Position numbers and translations under genes: made by a program. This document shows, piece after piece, positions 1 to 10,200 of a stretch of DNA of 64,000 nt. Location of the stretch: contig NZ_BMIB01000003.1 of assembly GCF_014641615.1 (NCBI RefSeq), positions 1 through 64,000 on the forward strand. Direction: 5' to 3'. The first letter of the stretch is position 1, and each line of letters starts with the position of its first letter. Origin of the DNA: Filimonas zeae (GTDB taxonomy: Bacteria; Bacteroidota; Bacteroidia; Chitinophagales; Chitinophagaceae). The notes under the pieces are model-generated. The model ran no database searches. It was not told the origin of the DNA and worked only from the letters and a program-made list of their open reading frames with translations.

Positions 1-1440
1 GCTTTACCAGAGATGGAGAAAAGTGTTGGCCTGCGTGAGGTATGTGCCGGAAGTTCTGTTACACTGACAAACGGCTCAACTGGGGGTGCTGGTGTATGGA
101 GCAGCAGTAATACTGTTGTAGCCACAGTAGATAATAATGGATTAGTTCATGGTGTAGTTGCTGGTAACGCAGTGATTACCTATACTGTAACCACCGCAAA
201 AGGTTGTGTAAGCCAGGATACTGCCCGCATGACTGTAAATGCTTTACCAGAGATGGAGAAGAGTATTGGCGCGCGTGAGGTATGTGCCGGAAGTACGGTT
301 ACACTGACAAACGGCTCTACTGGTGGTACTGGTGTATGGAGCAGCAGTGCTGTAAGTGTTGCTACAGTAGACAATAATGGATTAGTTCGTGGTGTAGCTG
401 CTGGTAACACAGTGATTACCTATACTGTAACCACTGCCAAAGGGTGTTTAAGTGTTGATACTGCTCATATAGCGGTAAATGCTTTACCAGAGATGGAGAA
501 GAGTGTTGGCTTGCGTGAGGTATGTGCCGGTAGTACGGTTACACTGACAAACAGCTCAACTGGTGGTGTTGGCGTATGGAGCAGCAGTGCTGTAGGTGTA
601 GCCACTGTTGATAATAATGGATTAGTTCGTGGTGTAGCTGCTGGTAACGCAGTGATTACCTATACTGTAACCACCGCCAAAGGTTGTGTAAGTGTGGATA
701 CTGCTCATATAGCTGTAAATGCTTTACCAGAGATGGAGAACAGTGTTGGCTTGCGTGAGGTATGTGCCGGAAGCGCTGTTACGCTGACCAACGGCTCAAC
801 TGGTGGTACTGGTGTATGGAGCAGCAGTCCTGTAAGTGTAGCCACAATAGATAATAATGGTGTAGTTCGTGGTGTATCTGCTGGTTCTGCGGTTATCACT
901 TACACTGTAACAACTGCCAAAGGTTGTGTAAGTGTGGATACTGCTCACGTGCTGGTAAATGCTTTACCAGAGATGGAGAAGAGTGTTGGCCTGCGTGAAG
1001 TGTGTGCCGGAAGTGCTGTTACGCTGACAAACGGCTCAACTGGTGGCACTGGCGTATGGAGCAGCAGTGCTGTAAGTGTAGCCACAGTGGATAATAGTGG
1101 TGTAGTTCGTGGTGTATCTGCAGGTTCCGCGGTGATCACTTATACTGTAACCACCGCTAAAGGTTGTGTAAGTGTGGATACTGCGCACGTGCTGGTAAAT
1201 GCTTTACCAGAGATGGAGAAGAGTGTTGGCGCGCGTGAGGTATGTGCCGGAAGTACGGTTACACTGACAAACGGCTCCACTGGTGGTACTGGTGTATGGA
1301 GCAGCAGTGCTGTAAGTGTAGCTACAGTAGATAATGATGGATTAGTTCGTGGTGTAGCTGCTGGTTCTGCGGTTATCACTTATACTGTAACCACTGCCAA
1401 AGGTTGTGTAAGTGTGGATACTGCCCAAGTGCTGGTAAAC
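1..1440 (+). repeat. Six tandem 240-bp coding repeats
   Basis: Six units of exactly 240 bp begin at 1, 241, 481, 721, 961 and 1201, each opening with GCTTTACCAGAGATGGAGAA. They differ mainly at silent or conservative sites and stay strictly in frame. A divergent unit of about 234 bp follows. More units may lie left of the window. Such repeats can expand or contract by recombination and are prone to mis-assembly. Confidence 0.97.
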
Positions 1441-3015
1441 GCCCTTCCCAAACTCTCTGAAATAACAGGTGCAAACGAAATATGCGTACACGGCACTGTT
1501 CAAATGGGGAATGCGGCAGCAGGTGGTGTCTGGAAATCAGATAACAGCGCTATTTGTTCTATAGATCAGCAGGGACTGGCTAAAGGTGTAGCGCCAGGGC
1601 AAACGATTATCCATTATACAGTTACAACTCCGGCAGGATGTTCGGCTGATACGCAGATGGCGGTGCTGGTGAATCCGGTGCCTGAGTTTACGGTGATTGC
1701 TAAGGATGTTCGTTGTTTTAGAGAGGAGAATGGATCTGTGATTGGTTCGGCAGAGTTGCCGTTAAGATACTCGCTGAACAATGGCGCTTATCAGTCTGGT
1801 GGCCGGTTCGATGGGCTGAAGGCGGGTGAGTATACTATTACCGCTATGAATTCACTGGGTTGTGCGGTAGAACAGAAGGTGATAGTTGGACAGCCAAAAG
1901 CACTGGTACTGAGCGCTACCAAAGTGGATATTGATTGTCATAGTGCTGCAACTGGTTCGATAGACCTTTCTGTTATGGGCGGTACAGCGCCTTACACCTA
2001 TACCTGGAACAATGGACCAACTACACAAGATCTTTCTGGTCTTACTGCGGGCGGATACTTTGTTCAGGTGAAAGATTCTGTGGGTTGTAACGCAAACCTG
2101 TCCATTGCGCTGCGTGAGATCATTGGTGTGTTCACGGTGAATCCGCCGGTGAGAAGGACGAACGGTGATGTGGTGATTACCGGTGTTACTATTCCTAATG
2201 CTACGGTGCTGGTGATTTATCCGGGGGTGGCCTTGATTAAGTCGCAGGCTGCGGCGGATGGAACCTTCAGTGTGGCATCTTCAGGAGCGGTAACTGCGGG
2301 TAACGTGGTGGTGTCTGTTATTGATGCGGCAACCGGTGCAACCTGTACCAATACTATTCAATATGGCAGCTCTGCATCGGCAGATATTGCGCTGACCAAG
2401 AAGCTGATTGCGTCTGAAAATGTATCGGTGGGATCGCGTGTGAAGTTTGTGATTACGGCTACCAATAAAGGACCGGATGATGCATCCCATGTTGTGGTAA
2501 ATGACCAGTTGATTGCTATGCTGGATGGTGTGGACTCTATCGTGGCTTCAAAAGGTACGGTTACTTATAACTCTGTAACAAAAACAGTAGAGTGGGTTAT
2601 GGATTCCTTACATATGGATTCAACAGCTCAGCTGTCGTTCAGGGTAGGGGTAATTGCTGCGGGCACTTTACGCAATACGGCTACTGTAATTGCTACAGAG
2701 AACGATCCGAATCCGAATAATAATACAGCGTCGATTGAACCGATGGCGGTGACGGATAAGTTCATGATTCCAAACGTGATTACACCGAATGGCAATGGTA
2801 AGAACGACCGGTTTGTAATTCCGGGTGTACCAACTACTTCCCGTATGGAGATTGCCATCTTTAACAGATGGGGTAGTGAGGTATACCGCTCTAAGAATTA
2901 TGATAACAGGTGGGATGGAACAGGGCTGTCGGCAGGTGTGTACTATTATGTATTGAAAATTATAAGCGGCGGTAACGAACAGGCTTATAAAGGTTATATA
3001 CAGGTGTTGAAATAA
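1..3015 (+). CDS. Giant repetitive gliding-type adhesin, C-terminal part (5' truncated by window)
   Basis: The reading frame is open from base 1, so this is the last ~1004 residues of a longer protein. Visible order: six near-identical 80-residue Ig-like (Big_2-type) repeats (1-1440), a divergent seventh (1441-1674), two SprB-type repeats with conserved Cys (about 1690-1890 and 1915-2130), a DUF11-type domain (about 2374-2740, with ATNKGPDDA and NDPNPNNNTA), and a gliding-motility type B C-terminal domain (about 2761-3012, with PNVITPNGNGKND, FNRWGSEVY and GVYYYVLK). The type B domain is known to direct export through the type IX secretion system, so the protein should be surface exposed, probably as an adhesin. 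The PorP/SprF-family gene begins 21 bp downstream, the usual pairing for such substrates. The binding target is unknown. Confidence 0.9.
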   Translation, partial: ALPEMEKSVGLREVCAGSSVTLTNGSTGGAGVWSSSNTVVATVDNNGLVHGVVAGNAVITYTVTTAKGCVSQDTARMTVNALPEMEKSIGAREVCAGSTVTLTNGSTGGTGVWSSSAVSVATVDNNGLVRGVAAGNTVITYTVTTAKGCLSVDTAHIAVNALPEMEKSVGLREVCAGSTVTLTNSSTGGVGVWSSSAVGVATVDNNGLVRGVAAGNAVITYTVTTAKGCVSVDTAHIAVNALPEMENSVGLREVCAGSAVTLTNGSTGGTGVWSSSPVSVATIDNNGVVRGVSAGSAVITYTVTTAKGCVSVDTAHVLVNALPEMEKSVGLREVCAGSAVTLTNGSTGGTGVWSSSAVSVATVDNSGVVRGVSAGSAVITYTVTTAKGCVSVDTAHVLVNALPEMEKSVGAREVCAGSTVTLTNGSTGGTGVWSSSAVSVATVDNDGLVRGVAAGSAVITYTVTTAKGCVSVDTAQVLVNALPKLSEITGANEICVHGTVQMGNAAAGGVWKSDNSAICSIDQQGLAKGVAPGQTIIHYTVTTPAGCSADTQMAVLVNPVPEFTVIAKDVRCFREENGSVIGSAELPLRYSLNNGAYQSGGRFDGLKAGEYTITAMNSLGCAVEQKVIVGQPKALVLSATKVDIDCHSAATGSIDLSVMGGTAPYTYTWNNGPTTQDLSGLTAGGYFVQVKDSVGCNANLSIALREIIGVFTVNPPVRRTNGDVVITGVTIPNATVLVIYPGVALIKSQAAADGTFSVASSGAVTAGNVVVSVIDAATGATCTNTIQYGSSASADIALTKKLIASENVSVGSRVKFVITATNKGPDDASHVVVNDQLIAMLDGVDSIVASKGTVTYNSVTKTVEWVMDSLHMDSTAQLSFRVGVIAAGTLRNTATVIATENDPNPNNNTASIEPMAVTDKFMIPNVITPNGNGKNDRFVIPGVPTTSRMEIAIFNRWGSEVYRSKNYDNRWDGTGLSAGVYYYVLKIISGGNEQAYKGYIQVLK

Positions 3016-3036
3016 AGAAAAGGAAAATCTCCTCTT

Positions 3037-4011
3037 ATGAGAAAAAGCGTGATGATTCTGGTGGTGGCGCTGGCAACAGCAGGTAGGGCGGAAGCCCAGC
3101 AGGATGTGCAGTTTAGCCAGTATGTCTTTAACGGGTTAAGCGTTAATCCTGCCTATGCGGGGTATAAGGAAACGCTTTATTTCAACACCACCTACCGGCA
3201 GCAATGGGCGGGGTTGCCGGGTGCCCCTAAAACAGGTACTATTTCGCTGGATGGTATTACCAACGCGCGGGAAGAGCGTGTTGGTATAGGGGGCCAGATT
3301 ACATGGGATAAGCTGGGGCCACAATCATCCATGTCTCTATACGGTTCTTATGCCTACCGCATTCCGTTGGGGTATGACCAGGACCGCAGACTGGCATTGG
3401 GTATTGGCTTTGGTATTAACCAGTATGCACTGGATGGTACAGATTATAAGTATCTGGATGCTGATGAGCCGGATATTCCATTGGGAAAGGTAAGTACCTG
3501 GAAGCCTGATGCGCGTTTTGGGGTATATTATACCACCCCGCATTCTTACTATGGTTTATCGGTAATGGATCTGTTTTCTATTGCCGGCTCGCAGAAGTTG
3601 TTCTTTGGCAATAACACTACCTATACCACTTTACGTAAAACCAGACACGTTTATCTGACTGCAGGCACGGAGTGGGAAGTGTCTGAAAGTATTATGTTGA
3701 AGCCTTCCTTTATGCTGAAGGAGGACTTTAAAGGCCCTACCAACGTAGATTTTAATGTGCTGGTTTTCCTGGCTCAGAAGGTGTGGACAGGGCTTTCGTA
3801 CCGTAGCAGTTTTAAAATGTGGAGTAAAGAAGCGCTTAAAACAGATCTGGGTATTAGTAACGCGTTAAGTGTTATGGTGGAGTATTTTGCTACAGATCAG
3901 CTGCGTATTGGCTATTCTTACGATTTTACTACCAATGGTATAGGCCGGTATCAGACAGGTTCGCACGAGCTTTCTATAGGTATGGTTTTTAAGAGGAAGG
4001 CAGAGGAGTAA
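3037..4011 (+). CDS. PorP/SprF family type IX secretion membrane protein
   Basis: 324 residues: an N-terminal signal peptide ending near AEAQQ, then the family hallmark QDVQFSQYVFNGLSVNPAYAG, then a beta-rich body consistent with an outer-membrane barrel ending in a strand (LSIGMVFKRK). PorP/SprF proteins help secrete or anchor particular type B C-terminal-domain substrates of the type IX system and are commonly encoded directly after their substrate. Here the gene starts 21 bp after the adhesin stop, so the two are almost certainly cotranscribed and functionally paired. The ATG at 3037 precedes a good signal peptide. No terminator was seen directly after the stop; a field of tandem repeats begins instead. 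Confidence 0.92.
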   Translation: MRKSVMILVVALATAGRAEAQQDVQFSQYVFNGLSVNPAYAGYKETLYFNTTYRQQWAGLPGAPKTGTISLDGITNAREERVGIGGQITWDKLGPQSSMSLYGSYAYRIPLGYDQDRRLALGIGFGINQYALDGTDYKYLDADEPDIPLGKVSTWKPDARFGVYYTTPHSYYGLSVMDLFSIAGSQKLFFGNNTTYTTLRKTRHVYLTAGTEWEVSESIMLKPSFMLKEDFKGPTNVDFNVLVFLAQKVWTGLSYRSSFKMWSKEALKTDLGISNALSVMVEYFATDQLRIGYSYDFTTNGIGRYQTGSHELSIGMVFKRKAEE

Positions 4012-4069
4012 GAATCTGAGGACTCACAAATGTGGAATGTTAGCATGGTGCATGAGAACAACCAGCGTC

Positions 4070-4590
4070 TTTTATGTAACTCTGGCCGGCGCACCTGGGG
4101 GATAAGTTCATAGCCTGATGCACGTCTTACAGCGTACCTGGCGAGTGCACTCATTCCTTTGTGTAAGTCTTGCAGCGCTCCTGATGAGTACACTCATAGC
4201 CTTATGCAGGTCTTACAGCGCACGTGATGTGTACGCTCGCAGCTTTATGCAAGTCTTGCAACGTACCCGCGAAGTACGCTAACACTCTTACGTAATTCTT
4301 GCAGCACACTTGGGGAACACTCACTCCCTTGTGTAAGTCTTGTAAGTTACCCGTGTAGTACACTCATACCTTTGTTGTAGGTCTTACAGCGCACCCGGGG
4401 AGTACACTCACGCCATTATGTAACTCATGCAATGTACCCGTGTAGTACACTCACGCCCTTGTGTAATTCTTACAGCGCACCCGGGGAGTACACTCACACC
4501 ATTATGTAACTCATGCAACGTACCCGGGTAGTACACTCACACCCTTATGTAAGTCTTGCAGCGTACTCGCGGAGTACGCTCACACGCTTA
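4070..4590. repeat. Degenerate ~43-bp intergenic tandem repeat array, about 12 units
   Basis: Units of 41-44 bp begin with C(T/A)T(A/G)TG(T/C)AA-like sequence, continue as GTCTTGCAGCG or CTCATGCAACG, then a GTAC-N-GTAC inverted repeat (for example GTACTCGCGGAGTAC), then ACTCACACC. Unit starts can be placed at about 4201, 4243, 4287, 4328, 4370, 4414, 4458, 4500, 4544 and 4587, with weaker copies before. The last units alternate between two variants, giving an ~86-bp higher-order period (4328, 4414, 4500). No convincing reading frame spans it. Confidence 0.85.
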
Positions 4591-4761
4591 TAGAAGTTGT
4601 TTAAATCATCCGGAGAAGACTTCCAAAATATAGTAAAGTAACTCTGGCACTGTGTAAGCAGCCGCAAACAGAATCAGAATCAGCATCTGTTTTCAGAGAC
4701 AGTTAAGAACCGTTGTAGAACAAACCCACGGTTTTGGTTAGTATAAAGCAATACAAGATGT
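4591..4761. other. Intergenic tail with no recognised feature
   Basis: Between the repeat array and the terminator hairpin I see no convincing ORF, RNA or repeat. Together with the array it forms an 835-bp gene-free interval between convergent transcription units (4012-4846). Confidence 0.5.
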
Positions 4762-4798
4762 AAAATGCCCCCGGTATCATAGAATCCGGGGGCATTTT
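4762..4798 (-). terminator. Intrinsic terminator, probably bidirectional
   Basis: Perfect 13-bp stem (AAAATGCCCCCGG / CCGGGGGCATTTT) with an 11-nt loop, flanked by A-rich and T-rich arms on both strands. It lies about 48 bp beyond the DUF4397 stop and so ends the susC-susD operon; it could also stop read-through from the plus strand. Confidence 0.85.
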
Positions 4799-4846
4799 AT
4801 AAAGGCCCGGCTTAAAACAACTGTTGTTACATACTTCAGCTGGTTC

Positions 4847-5623
4847 TTACCTGGTATAAATCAAACTTATTTTTCTGGAGCGTACATCTGATGCGGTGGT
4901 AATACCTGCGTAACCTCTGGCAATAACCGTATAAATACGCTGATTGCCAATGGAGCTGGCGCTGGTATAAGTAATCAGGTTGGTTGCACCTCCTGCTGTA
5001 CGTATACCCCATACGGTGCTGGTATTATTGGTAGGTAGTACAAACGAGGTGCTTACCCCTTTGTACGGTACAGCCGTAGCCACCTTTACAGTACCAATAT
5101 ACAGGTCAAGCGCAGCAGCATCCGGAATCAGGTTAACAAATACATATTTAGCATAACCGGAATCAGGCCTGGCCAGGCTGTCCTGTACCAGCACAGCTGC
5201 TGTGTTGGCGGCTGTGTCTGTAAAGAACAGGGAGTACTTTTTCGCTGCATCCAGGGTAACGGTGCTGGTGGCCAGCAACAGCGAGTCGGTAGTGGTACCT
5301 GCTTTAGGTATTACAATATCTACCTTGTTACTGCCAGGGGCAAGCGCTATATAATCAGATGTGCTGCCGCCACCGGTGTTTAATCCGCCACCAGGAAAGG
5401 GAGTTGGGTTGGTGGTGGCACCTAAGGTATTACTTACCCTTGTTCCGTTTACTTTAATCTGATAAAGCGGGTTGCCTCTGTAAGGGGTACAAACCATTAC
5501 TTTAGCCTGTGCCTGATTGCTCTGGTCAACGGCTTCTACGGAATGTAATTCATTCTTGGTGCATGCTGTAAGCAGTAATAGAAAACTACAGCCTGCAAAG
5601 TATATGTTGTTGAATCTTTTCAT
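4847..5623 (-). CDS. DUF4397-type lipoprotein of the SusCD operon
   Basis: 258 residues with a lipoprotein signal (LLLLTAC, Cys at about residue 21), so probably anchored to the outer membrane. The body has the DUF4397 look: YAKYVFVNLIPDAAALDLYI, a short beta-strand with KVATAVPYKGVST, and IYTVIARGYAG near the end. The molecular role of DUF4397 is unknown. It is the last gene of the operon, starting 15 bp after the susD stop, and is followed by a strong terminator. A surface lipoprotein accessory to SusC/SusD uptake, perhaps binding substrate, is inference from context. Confidence 0.8.
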   Translation of the reverse strand: MKRFNNIYFAGCSFLLLLTACTKNELHSVEAVDQSNQAQAKVMVCTPYRGNPLYQIKVNGTRVSNTLGATTNPTPFPGGGLNTGGGSTSDYIALAPGSNKVDIVIPKAGTTTDSLLLATSTVTLDAAKKYSLFFTDTAANTAAVLVQDSLARPDSGYAKYVFVNLIPDAAALDLYIGTVKVATAVPYKGVSTSFVLPTNNTSTVWGIRTAGGATNLITYTSASSIGNQRIYTVIARGYAGITTASDVRSRKISLIYTR

Positions 5624-5638
5624 AACTACTGTTTGGAA

Positions 5639-7267
5639 TTAGTCTTTAATACTGAACCACATTTCTTTTACATGATAGTCTGGAGCCAATGCGCCTATTC
5701 TTTCCAGTTCGGGCAGGTTCCATACGTATTCCGAGTTGTAGCGGGGGCGTATGCGGTTGGCCAGTTTGCCGTTGTTGCCAGCTGGCAAGGCAGGTATTAC
5801 AAAGCCTTTGTATACCACCTGGCCGGTAGTGCCATCTATATCGGTATAGTGGTATCTGCGCATATCTACCCATGTTTCATAAAAGCCCCAGCCCCACAGT
5901 GCAATGTATTTCTGCAGCATGATGTCTGTAATGGTAAGGTCGCCGCCAGACTTCTTCACGTTGGCGCTTGCCAGATAATTGGCTCTTTCCACCGCTGAAA
6001 TAGGTGTTACGTTAAATATCACCTTATTGCTTCTGGGGAAGGTGGCGCGGTTAATGAAATCGAAGTGTGCGTTAATTCCTTTCAGGTAAGATTCGTAAGC
6101 CAGTGTTTTGTTGGTTTTAAATGCAGCTTCTGCTTTCATAAACTGTAACTCTGCATAACTCATTACCGGAGATACTACCTGGTCTTTAAACAGAAATTTG
6201 CCTTTGGTAGGGTCAAAACGGGTAGAGCTTGGGTTAGCATACAGTGAGTCGCCCCAGGGTACAGCTGTTCTTGAGTTGAGCGTGTTGGTTTCGCCTACGC
6301 CGGGGTCTACACCGCGGTAGCCGCCGTTACCATTGGTGGTATCGGTAGAGGTAGACAGCATATGTTTAATCCGCGGGTCGCGGTTGTTAAAGGTGGTGCT
6401 GCCTGCCAGCAGAGAACCATCCAGCAAGCCTACAATCATTTTGGTCTGACGGAAAGTGCCCAGGTTATCCCGGTACGTGCCGAAGAAGTTAGAGTCGTCG
6501 TTTTTGCTGGCATCGAAAGGCACCATAAAGTCATCCGAGCCGGAAGCAAAGGAACGGTCTATGTAATAAAGAACAGAGTCTGCGTTGTAAGATGCTTTGT
6601 TGGTTGTTCTGTGAAAGTTGCGGGCCAGCAGGCCGTTCACAAACTTAGTCCACAAGGCGGTGTTGCCGTTGTATATATAATCGCCTTTGCTCAGTGGTGA
6701 GCTGGCAGGGTTAAGATCGGTACGCTGAAGATTGGCCAGGGCCAGGCGGCACAAAGAATCTACCCCTCTGTACACATCCGGCTGGGTGTCATACTTGAAT
6801 ACCGACGTATTTTCTTTAAACGCTTCTGTAAAAATCACTTCACCATATTCATCGGTACACATCTGAAACATCAGGGCTTTCAGGGCATAAGCGGCGCCTA
6901 CATAATCCCATTGTCTTTTCTTAGTGCCTTCGTTGATGATGTAGTTGAGGTTGGCGCCCAGTCCAAAATATACCTGGCGCCACATATCACCACCTACGTC
7001 AGTAGCGGTAGGGTAGCCCTGAAAATTGTGGATGTCCCACGCGTTGTTGGCAGTATTGGTAGAGAAGTTCTGAATGTATTTACCAATATAACGCGCGTCA
7101 TATTGGGTGCCGCGGGGTATAGCCGCCAGCATAGCAGGAAATACGGAAGAAGCATCCGGGTTTTGCGGCGTGTCCGGATCCTGGTTTATATCAAGGTATT
7201 TTTTACAGCCGGTGGTTGCCAGTGAAAGCCCCAGCAGAAAAGCAGCTATATATGTATTCTTTCTCAT
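5639..7267 (-). CDS. SusD/RagB family nutrient-binding outer-membrane lipoprotein
   Basis: 542 residues with a lipobox (LATTGCKK) and a SusD-type start, YLDINQDPDTPQNPDASSVF. The helical TPR-like body includes the conserved MSYAELQFMKAEAAF segment, and ALWGWGFYETWVDMRRY and RPRYNSEYVWNLPE near the end. It best fits the SusD-like_2 subgroup. SusD proteins are lids on the SusC barrel and capture glycan or peptide ligands at the cell surface. It starts 12 bp downstream of susC. No degradative enzymes lie nearby, so the substrate cannot be inferred. Confidence 0.93.
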   Translation of the reverse strand: MRKNTYIAAFLLGLSLATTGCKKYLDINQDPDTPQNPDASSVFPAMLAAIPRGTQYDARYIGKYIQNFSTNTANNAWDIHNFQGYPTATDVGGDMWRQVYFGLGANLNYIINEGTKKRQWDYVGAAYALKALMFQMCTDEYGEVIFTEAFKENTSVFKYDTQPDVYRGVDSLCRLALANLQRTDLNPASSPLSKGDYIYNGNTALWTKFVNGLLARNFHRTTNKASYNADSVLYYIDRSFASGSDDFMVPFDASKNDDSNFFGTYRDNLGTFRQTKMIVGLLDGSLLAGSTTFNNRDPRIKHMLSTSTDTTNGNGGYRGVDPGVGETNTLNSRTAVPWGDSLYANPSSTRFDPTKGKFLFKDQVVSPVMSYAELQFMKAEAAFKTNKTLAYESYLKGINAHFDFINRATFPRSNKVIFNVTPISAVERANYLASANVKKSGGDLTITDIMLQKYIALWGWGFYETWVDMRRYHYTDIDGTTGQVVYKGFVIPALPAGNNGKLANRIRPRYNSEYVWNLPELERIGALAPDYHVKEMWFSIKD

Positions 7268-7279
7268 TGTCTTTTTGTT

Positions 7280-10200
7280 TTAAAGTGAAACTCTGCATCC
7301 GAAGTTGAAGCCTCTGGGGGTGCTTAAAGAACCGAAGTCGATACCGGCACCACCAAAACCTCTGTTAGCAGCATTGTTGGCGTTTACGCTGGGGTCTGCT
7401 CCGGAGTAATTGGTAATCATAAATAAGTCGGTTCCGGTAAAGAATACGGAGGCTGACTTAAATACTCTTTGTTTACCCAGCAGACTCTTTGGCAGGCTGT
7501 AACTTAACGTTACATCTCTCATTCTTATCCAGTTCACGTTTTCAATAAAGTCCTCTTCCGTAGCAGTAGCGGCGTTTGCACTGCTGATATAGTAATCAGA
7601 GTTGTTGAGGGGGGTAATAGCCATGGTATTTTTGGTTGGGGTAGCCGTATTTTCAAAGCCATCCTGTAACACACCATTTACCACCAGCGGTTTGTCTCTG
7701 TTTAATGTTTTCTTGCTGTAACCGGTTAAGTACATCAGAAACTCGGTACCGTTGAAAACACTGCCACCTCTGCGGAAATCCAGGTTCATAGAAAGGGTGA
7801 GGCTCTTATAGCTGAAGGTGTTTAACCAGCCAAACTTATAAGCGGGCTGTCTGTCACCTACGGTAGTAAAACCTTCATCCCTTACCGGCAGGCCCGATGC
7901 AGGGTTAATCAGTATCTGTCCGGCATTGTTTCTTTTGTACGTGTTGGCAGCCAGGTTACCTATTTTAGCGCCTTTAAAGTACTGCGAGCGCAGGTTACCA
8001 AATACCCAGGTATCAGAGTCGTAATAGGTTGGTAAGTCAGCAGGCATAGATATAATCTTACCTACGTTTCTATCAAAGTTGATAGTGCTTTCCCAGTATA
8101 CATTTTTGGTTTTAACAGGTATAGCAGTCAGTTGCACTTCCACACCTCTGTTCTCTACCTCGCCACCATTAAACCACTTGATAACGTAACCGGTGCCGTA
8201 AGAAGCGCGTGCAGCCAGCAGTTGCTTGTCGCTTCTGAGGGAGTAAATAGCCAGATCCATTTTCAGTCTGTTGTTAAACGCACCTAACTCCACACCATAC
8301 TCCAGGTTTTTAGACCTTTCCGGTTGCAGGGTAAAGTTGTTGCCGGTAACATCATATGCATAGCCGCCGCCCGTTGTAATCTGGTTGGCAAATTTGTAGT
8401 CAATTACATAAGGCGCGTAGGGGCCTTTACCGGTAGTGGCGTAAGATATTCTTGCCTTACCAAAGGAGAGCCATGGCAGTGCTGTTTTAACACCCGGCAG
8501 ATCGGAGAACACAAAGCTTAAGGAAGAAGAGCCGTAGTTAAAGAACGGATCTTTATCTACCACGCGAGACATAAAGGTAGATACACCTTCACGGCTACCG
8601 GCTAATGATAAATACAGGAAGCCTTTATAGCCTTCTACCAGGTTACCAAAGAAGCGTACTTTTCTGATATTGGTAAGGGTGGTTTTAGCGTCTCTTGACA
8701 GCGGATCGGTGTTATTGATGGAATAGAAATCTCTCTCGTAAAAGCGTTCTCCTTTTTGTGATTCCAGCTTGGTTTTGTTGTCTTCGAAGTAGAAACCTGC
8801 TGTGAAAGTGTGGGAGAAGTCGCCTGTTTTTTTGTTTACCACCGCACGGTAGGTATTGCTGAAGTTGCGGGTGGTTTGGGTATACAACGAATAAAAACCG
8901 TTGGAGGCATAACCATAGCGCGACTGTGGGTGTGTGGCCAGGAAACCATACTGGGTATAATAGTCAATACCGAATATAGCACCCAGGTTCAACCACGGCG
9001 TTACATCTGCGGTCATATTCATATTCCCTGTAAGGCGGTCTACTTTATCCTGAGAAGGGTTTTTGTTCACGTCCCACAGCGGGTTATCGTATTCCAGCGA
9101 GTAAGTGCTGATGTTGCGCAGGGTTACTTTGGTGCCGTCCGGGTTCATGTAGTTTCTTACATCGTTATCCACGGGCCATAATAACAGGTTCTGCAGGTAA
9201 CCGCCGGAGCCTTTAGTGGCTTTGTTGGTAGTGCTGGTAACATAGTTCATAAAAGAACTGATGCGCAACTTGCCTAAGCGGGTAGAACCTGTAAGTTTAA
9301 AGGTAGCACGGTCAAAACCTGTTCTGGGTACCACGCCGTCCTGATTGATATAGTTGGTGGAAAAGCGATAGGTAGAGATGTCATTACCACCTTCTATGTT
9401 CAGGTTATGTTGCTGGGTAAAACCGGTTTTGAAAAAGTTTCTTACGTTGTCGTACGTGGTTTTACCGGCGGGCATACGCGGACCAAAGGCTGCTGATATA
9501 CCACCACCTGTACCAAAAATGGCGTAAGGGTTTACTACTGCGTTGGGGTCGTAAACGCCATTGCGGCCCAGGGTGTATTCTGTTTGTACTTCCGGAAAGC
9601 GGTATACTTTTTCAAAGCGGAAGGAGTTGTCGTAGCCTACAGATACGTTGCCTGACTTCCCTTTTTTGGTAGTAATAACAATAGCGCCGGAAGCGCCGTC
9701 TGAGCCGTACAGCGCAGTGGCTTCAGGGCCTTTTAATATGGTAAGGCTTTCAATGTCTTCCGGGTTAATATCCATAGCACGGTTGCCATAGTCTGAGTTT
9801 CTGTTGTTAAAGGCTACAGACTGCCCGCCAATCAAACCTTCCTGGTTTAAGGTCTGGTTGTCGTACGGTACACCATCTACCACAAACAGTGGCTGGTTGT
9901 TACCCCCAATAGAGGTGGCACCACGCAGTACAATCTGTGAAGAAGCTCCGGGTGTGCCTGAGGTAGCGGTAATGGTTGCACCTGCTACACGTCCAGCGAG
10001 GGAGTTAATAAAGTTTTCGCGTCTGGTCTGGGCTATGTCTTCACCCGCTACAACCTGGGTGGAGTAGCCCAGCGATTTCTTTTCTCTTTTAATGCCGTAG
10101 GCGGTTACTACCACATCACCCAGCTTTTCTCTGTTAGAAGTCAGCCGTATTGATACTTTGGTTTCGGCGCCTACAGTGTACTCTTTGCGGGCATAACCTA

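Noticed and set aside
180-1379. Series of minus-strand open frames of 64-79 residues in the adhesin repeats
   Set aside because: They recur with the 240-bp repeats and are antisense shadows of the plus-strand coding units.
3951-4193. Minus-strand 80-residue frame over the end of porP and the first repeats
   Set aside because: It overlaps a well-supported gene and repeats, has no signal of coding and no plausible start region.
4070-4590. The 43-bp repeats as a CRISPR array
   Set aside because: Units are contiguous and degenerate, there are no unique spacers, and no cas genes are in the window.
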